NCBI GenBank assembly: GCA_024233575.1
Contig: JACKPN010000001.1
Coordinates: 62,001 to 126,000, forward strand
Length of the DNA stretch: 64,000 nt
From: Chlamydiales bacterium
GTDB lineage: Bacteria; Chlamydiota; Chlamydiia; Chlamydiales; Criblamydiaceae
Reading direction: 5' to 3'
Positions within the stretch are counted from its first letter, which is position 1; the number at the start of each line of letters is the position of its first letter. The notes under the pieces are model-generated. The model did not search any database, was not told the DNA's origin, and worked only from the letters and a program-made list of their open reading frames with translations. Made by a program: the position numbers and the translations under genes. This document shows positions 62,674 to 64,000 of the stretch, piece after piece.

Positions 62674-63377
62674 TTTTCCTCCCTTATTTTTTGTCGAATG
62701 GACTGTATTTTTTGAGCAGTTATATTGGGAGCCTCTTCATCCATCAAACCACCTGCCATGGCTATTCCATCATCTGATCGAAGCTCCTGATAGACATGTT
62801 CAACGCAGGATAAATTCAGACCTCCTATAGCTACAATTCGATGAGGAATGATAGCTCGCACACTACGCAGCCCCTCCATTCCCCATAATTGATCATTTCT
62901 AGGGCAGGTTTTCTTGGATGGCGATACTTTGACACTAACGTAATCAACTTCGCTTTCCTGTCCTAATGCTAGAACTTCCTCCATTGTCTTTACAGAAGTG
63001 CCAATCACTACTTTTCTACCCAGTAATTTGCGCGCTTCCAAATACGGAAAGTTGTCTTCAAGGTAAATTCCTTCTGCATCAACAGCATGAACGACATCAA
63101 AAGATTGAAGGGTATTAATAAAGAGTGGTACACCCTGAAGCACATTCTTAAGGCGTAATGCCGTTCTTATTGTCTCAGACAAGTTATTTTTATGATCTCT
63201 GAATTGAACACACGATACTCCCCCCTTCACAGCAGACATGATTTTCGAGAAAAATAGAGTTTCATCTTGAAAAGATGGTCTATTTGCTACGAGGTATAGT
63301 GAGAGATCAAAAGAGAGTCTACCTCTTGAAATAGGCAGTCGACTCCAAGACGACATTGAACGACAAATTGGCAACAT
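62670..63377 (-). CDS. ThiE/TenI-like thiamine-phosphate synthase homologue
   Basis: The 235-aa protein follows the ThiE barrel: LYLVANRPSF, CVQFRDHKN at 56-64, PLFINTLQ at 84-91, GIYLEDN, GTSVKTMEEVLAL, and VAIGGLNLS at 182-190. Several active-site positions differ from canonical ThiE: QxRxK has an extra residue (Q58, R60, K63), IND is INT (Asp to Thr89), and GVHLGQED is GIYLEDN. It may be a divergent synthase or a TenI-like protein. AGGAG lies seven bases before the ATG and can pair with the riboswitch expression platform. It is first in the operon. Confidence 0.8.
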   Translation of the reverse strand: MLPICRSMSSWSRLPISRGRLSFDLSLYLVANRPSFQDETLFFSKIMSAVKGGVSCVQFRDHKNNLSETIRTALRLKNVLQGVPLFINTLQSFDVVHAVDAEGIYLEDNFPYLEARKLLGRKVVIGTSVKTMEEVLALGQESEVDYVSVKVSPSKKTCPRNDQLWGMEGLRSVRAIIPHRIVAIGGLNLSCVEHVYQELRSDDGIAMAGGLMDEEAPNITAQKIQSIRQKIREEK

Positions 63378-63386
63378 ATCGAATCT

Positions 63387-63415
63387 CCTGGTTTAAGAAA
63401 ATGACACCACCAGGG
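63387..63415 (-). promoter_or_regulatory. riboswitch expression platform: SD-sequestering hairpin
   Basis: In the leader RNA, CCTGGT (63414-63409) can pair with ACCAGG (63392-63387), which runs into the AGGAG ribosome binding site. The longer CCCTGGTG (63415-63408) is instead complementary to CACCAGGG at the 5' side of the aptamer (63546-63539). The two pairings exclude each other, as expected for translational control. Confidence 0.65.
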
Positions 63416-63462
63416 AAAAACGATAAAAAGAAAATAAGGAAGACAGTTCTTCGTATACATCC

Positions 63463-63547
63463 ACACTTCCTACGCTGGCTCTACCCAGATCAGGTGTAAG
63501 GGACTCTCTCAGCTAAACTATTTTTAATAGCTTAGCACCCCTGGTGT
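63463..63547 (-). promoter_or_regulatory. TPP (THI-box) riboswitch aptamer
   Basis: The minus strand reads ACACCAGGGGTGCT, a variable P3 hairpin, then CTGAGAGAGTCCCTT, ACACCTGATCTGGGTAGAGC and CAGCGTAGGAAGTGT. The conserved CUGAGA pyrimidine-binding turn, the CCUGAUCUGGGU segment and the GCGUAGGAA closing segment are all present. P1 pairs ACAC with GTGT. It controls the thiE-like/MFS/carrier operon. Confidence 0.95.
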
Positions 63548-63561
63548 TAAAAAAAGATGAG

Positions 63562-63588
63562 TGTATACGTCGGAATTGTTTTTGACAA
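63562..63588 (-). promoter_or_regulatory. promoter of the TPP-riboswitch operon
   Basis: TTGTCA (63588-63583) and TATACA (63567-63562) on the minus strand are 15 bases apart, a slightly short spacing. The start point would lie a few bases before the aptamer. Confidence 0.45.
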
Positions 63589-63664
63589 GCAGTTAAATGC
63601 GCATAGAAAGTTCAAAAGTAAAGGTTTATCTATAGAGGGGTAAAGGAAATTGAGTATTCAACAT

Positions 63665-64000
63665 TTAGCGAATAGAATAGACTTCTTGCCAGTGAATAAT
63701 TTTTCCCGCATCGTTAAATTTGATTAGCATGATTGCATCAAAAAGATCTTCCTTTCCCTCTGTACGCCTAACTTTAGCTGTCAATGGCATGACAACTGTT
63801 GATTCCATAGTGACATATTCTTGTACGTTGTAGTCAATGTTAGCTATATTTGAACGAAACTTGTTGAGGAACTGGTAATAGCTTTCATAATTTGCATCAT
63901 ATTTTCTTCCATTTGCCATCACAACGAACTTTGGAGCAAACAACTCTTCTATATCTTTTATGCTCAGAGTTGATTGGCTTGTTAATTTTTCTTTATTCCA
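63665..64000 (-). CDS. NTF2/SnoaL-like domain protein, 5' end beyond the window
   Basis: The frame is open from the last base of the window to the stop at 63665 (about 111 residues). It begins WNKEKLTSQSTLSIKDIEELFAPKF and ends IIHWQEVYSIR, closely matching the C-terminal domain of the ATPase gene at 56825-57865 (WNREKLT ... DLEELFAPEF ... IVHWQEVYSVR). It is therefore probably a paralogue; whether it also has the ATPase part cannot be seen. It is upstream of, and on the same strand as, the TPP operon. Confidence 0.8.
   Translation of the reverse strand, partial: WNKEKLTSQSTLSIKDIEELFAPKFVVMANGRKYDANYESYYQFLNKFRSNIANIDYNVQEYVTMESTVVMPLTAKVRRTEGKEDLFDAIMLIKFNDAGKIIHWQEVYSIR

Noticed and set aside
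1..64000. CRISPR arrays, rRNA genes and insertion-sequence transposases
   Set aside because: I found no regularly spaced short repeats, no rRNA-like stretch and no transposase; the only mobile genes are the integrase and recombinase remnants.

Overview
The window looks like the chromosome of a member of the phylum Chlamydiota, most likely one of the environmental (Parachlamydiales-type) lineages rather than Chlamydia itself. The evidence is gene content and order: a V-type ATPase operon (E, DUF2764, A, B, D, I, K), transaldolase next to rpoC, the run infA / tRNA-Thr / tuf / tRNA-Trp / secE / nusG / rplKAJL / rpoBC, a TyrP-type aromatic permease, a HIT / MYG1 / LOG-domain cluster, and a DUF1207-type outer-membrane protein. 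The species cannot be fixed from sequence reading alone.

Layout. 1-4.4 kb: an unrecognised protein, class I DAHP synthase (shikimate entry), a lipoprotein-signal protein carrying a HAM1/RdgB-like domain, and a small orphan. 4.4-12 kb: the V-ATPase operon on the minus strand behind a recognisable promoter at 12008-12036. 12.1-19.8 kb: unrecognised, probably lineage-specific secreted, small Cys-rich and large helical proteins. 19.8-34.6 kb: tal, then the minus-strand information-processing block from infA through rpoC. 34.7-47.6 kb: housekeeping and accessory genes, including SufE, a classical protein tyrosine phosphatase, an Hsp70-like/DUF2760 pair, an aromatic amino-acid permease, pseudouridine catabolism (psuG/psuK), an M24 peptidase, a HEAT-repeat protein, an isochorismatase-like hydrolase, HIT and MYG1. 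48-52.7 kb: a large LOG-domain protein and envelope proteins.

52.7-64 kb is accessory. A CAT-anticodon tRNA (53147-53219) is the integration site of a genomic island: its 3' 47 bases recur exactly at 59670-59716. Between the copies lie a tyrosine integrase lacking its catalytic half, a TetR regulator with its operator, a CPBP-protease/beta-lactamase-type fusion, and an AbiEi/AbiEii toxin-antitoxin operon with a third ATPase/NTF2-like gene. Right of the island is the 3' end of a serine recombinase.

Beyond that (60.3-63.55 kb) is the most striking feature: a TPP riboswitch controlling, in one tight minus-strand operon, a ThiE-like protein, an MFS transporter, a complete three-repeat mitochondrial-carrier (SLC25) protein, and a short HNH-containing protein truncated at the recombinase junction. 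A eukaryote-type mitochondrial carrier under TPP control in an intracellular bacterium suggests a thiamine/TPP acquisition system. At the right edge a paralogue of the island's NTF2-like domain runs out of the window.
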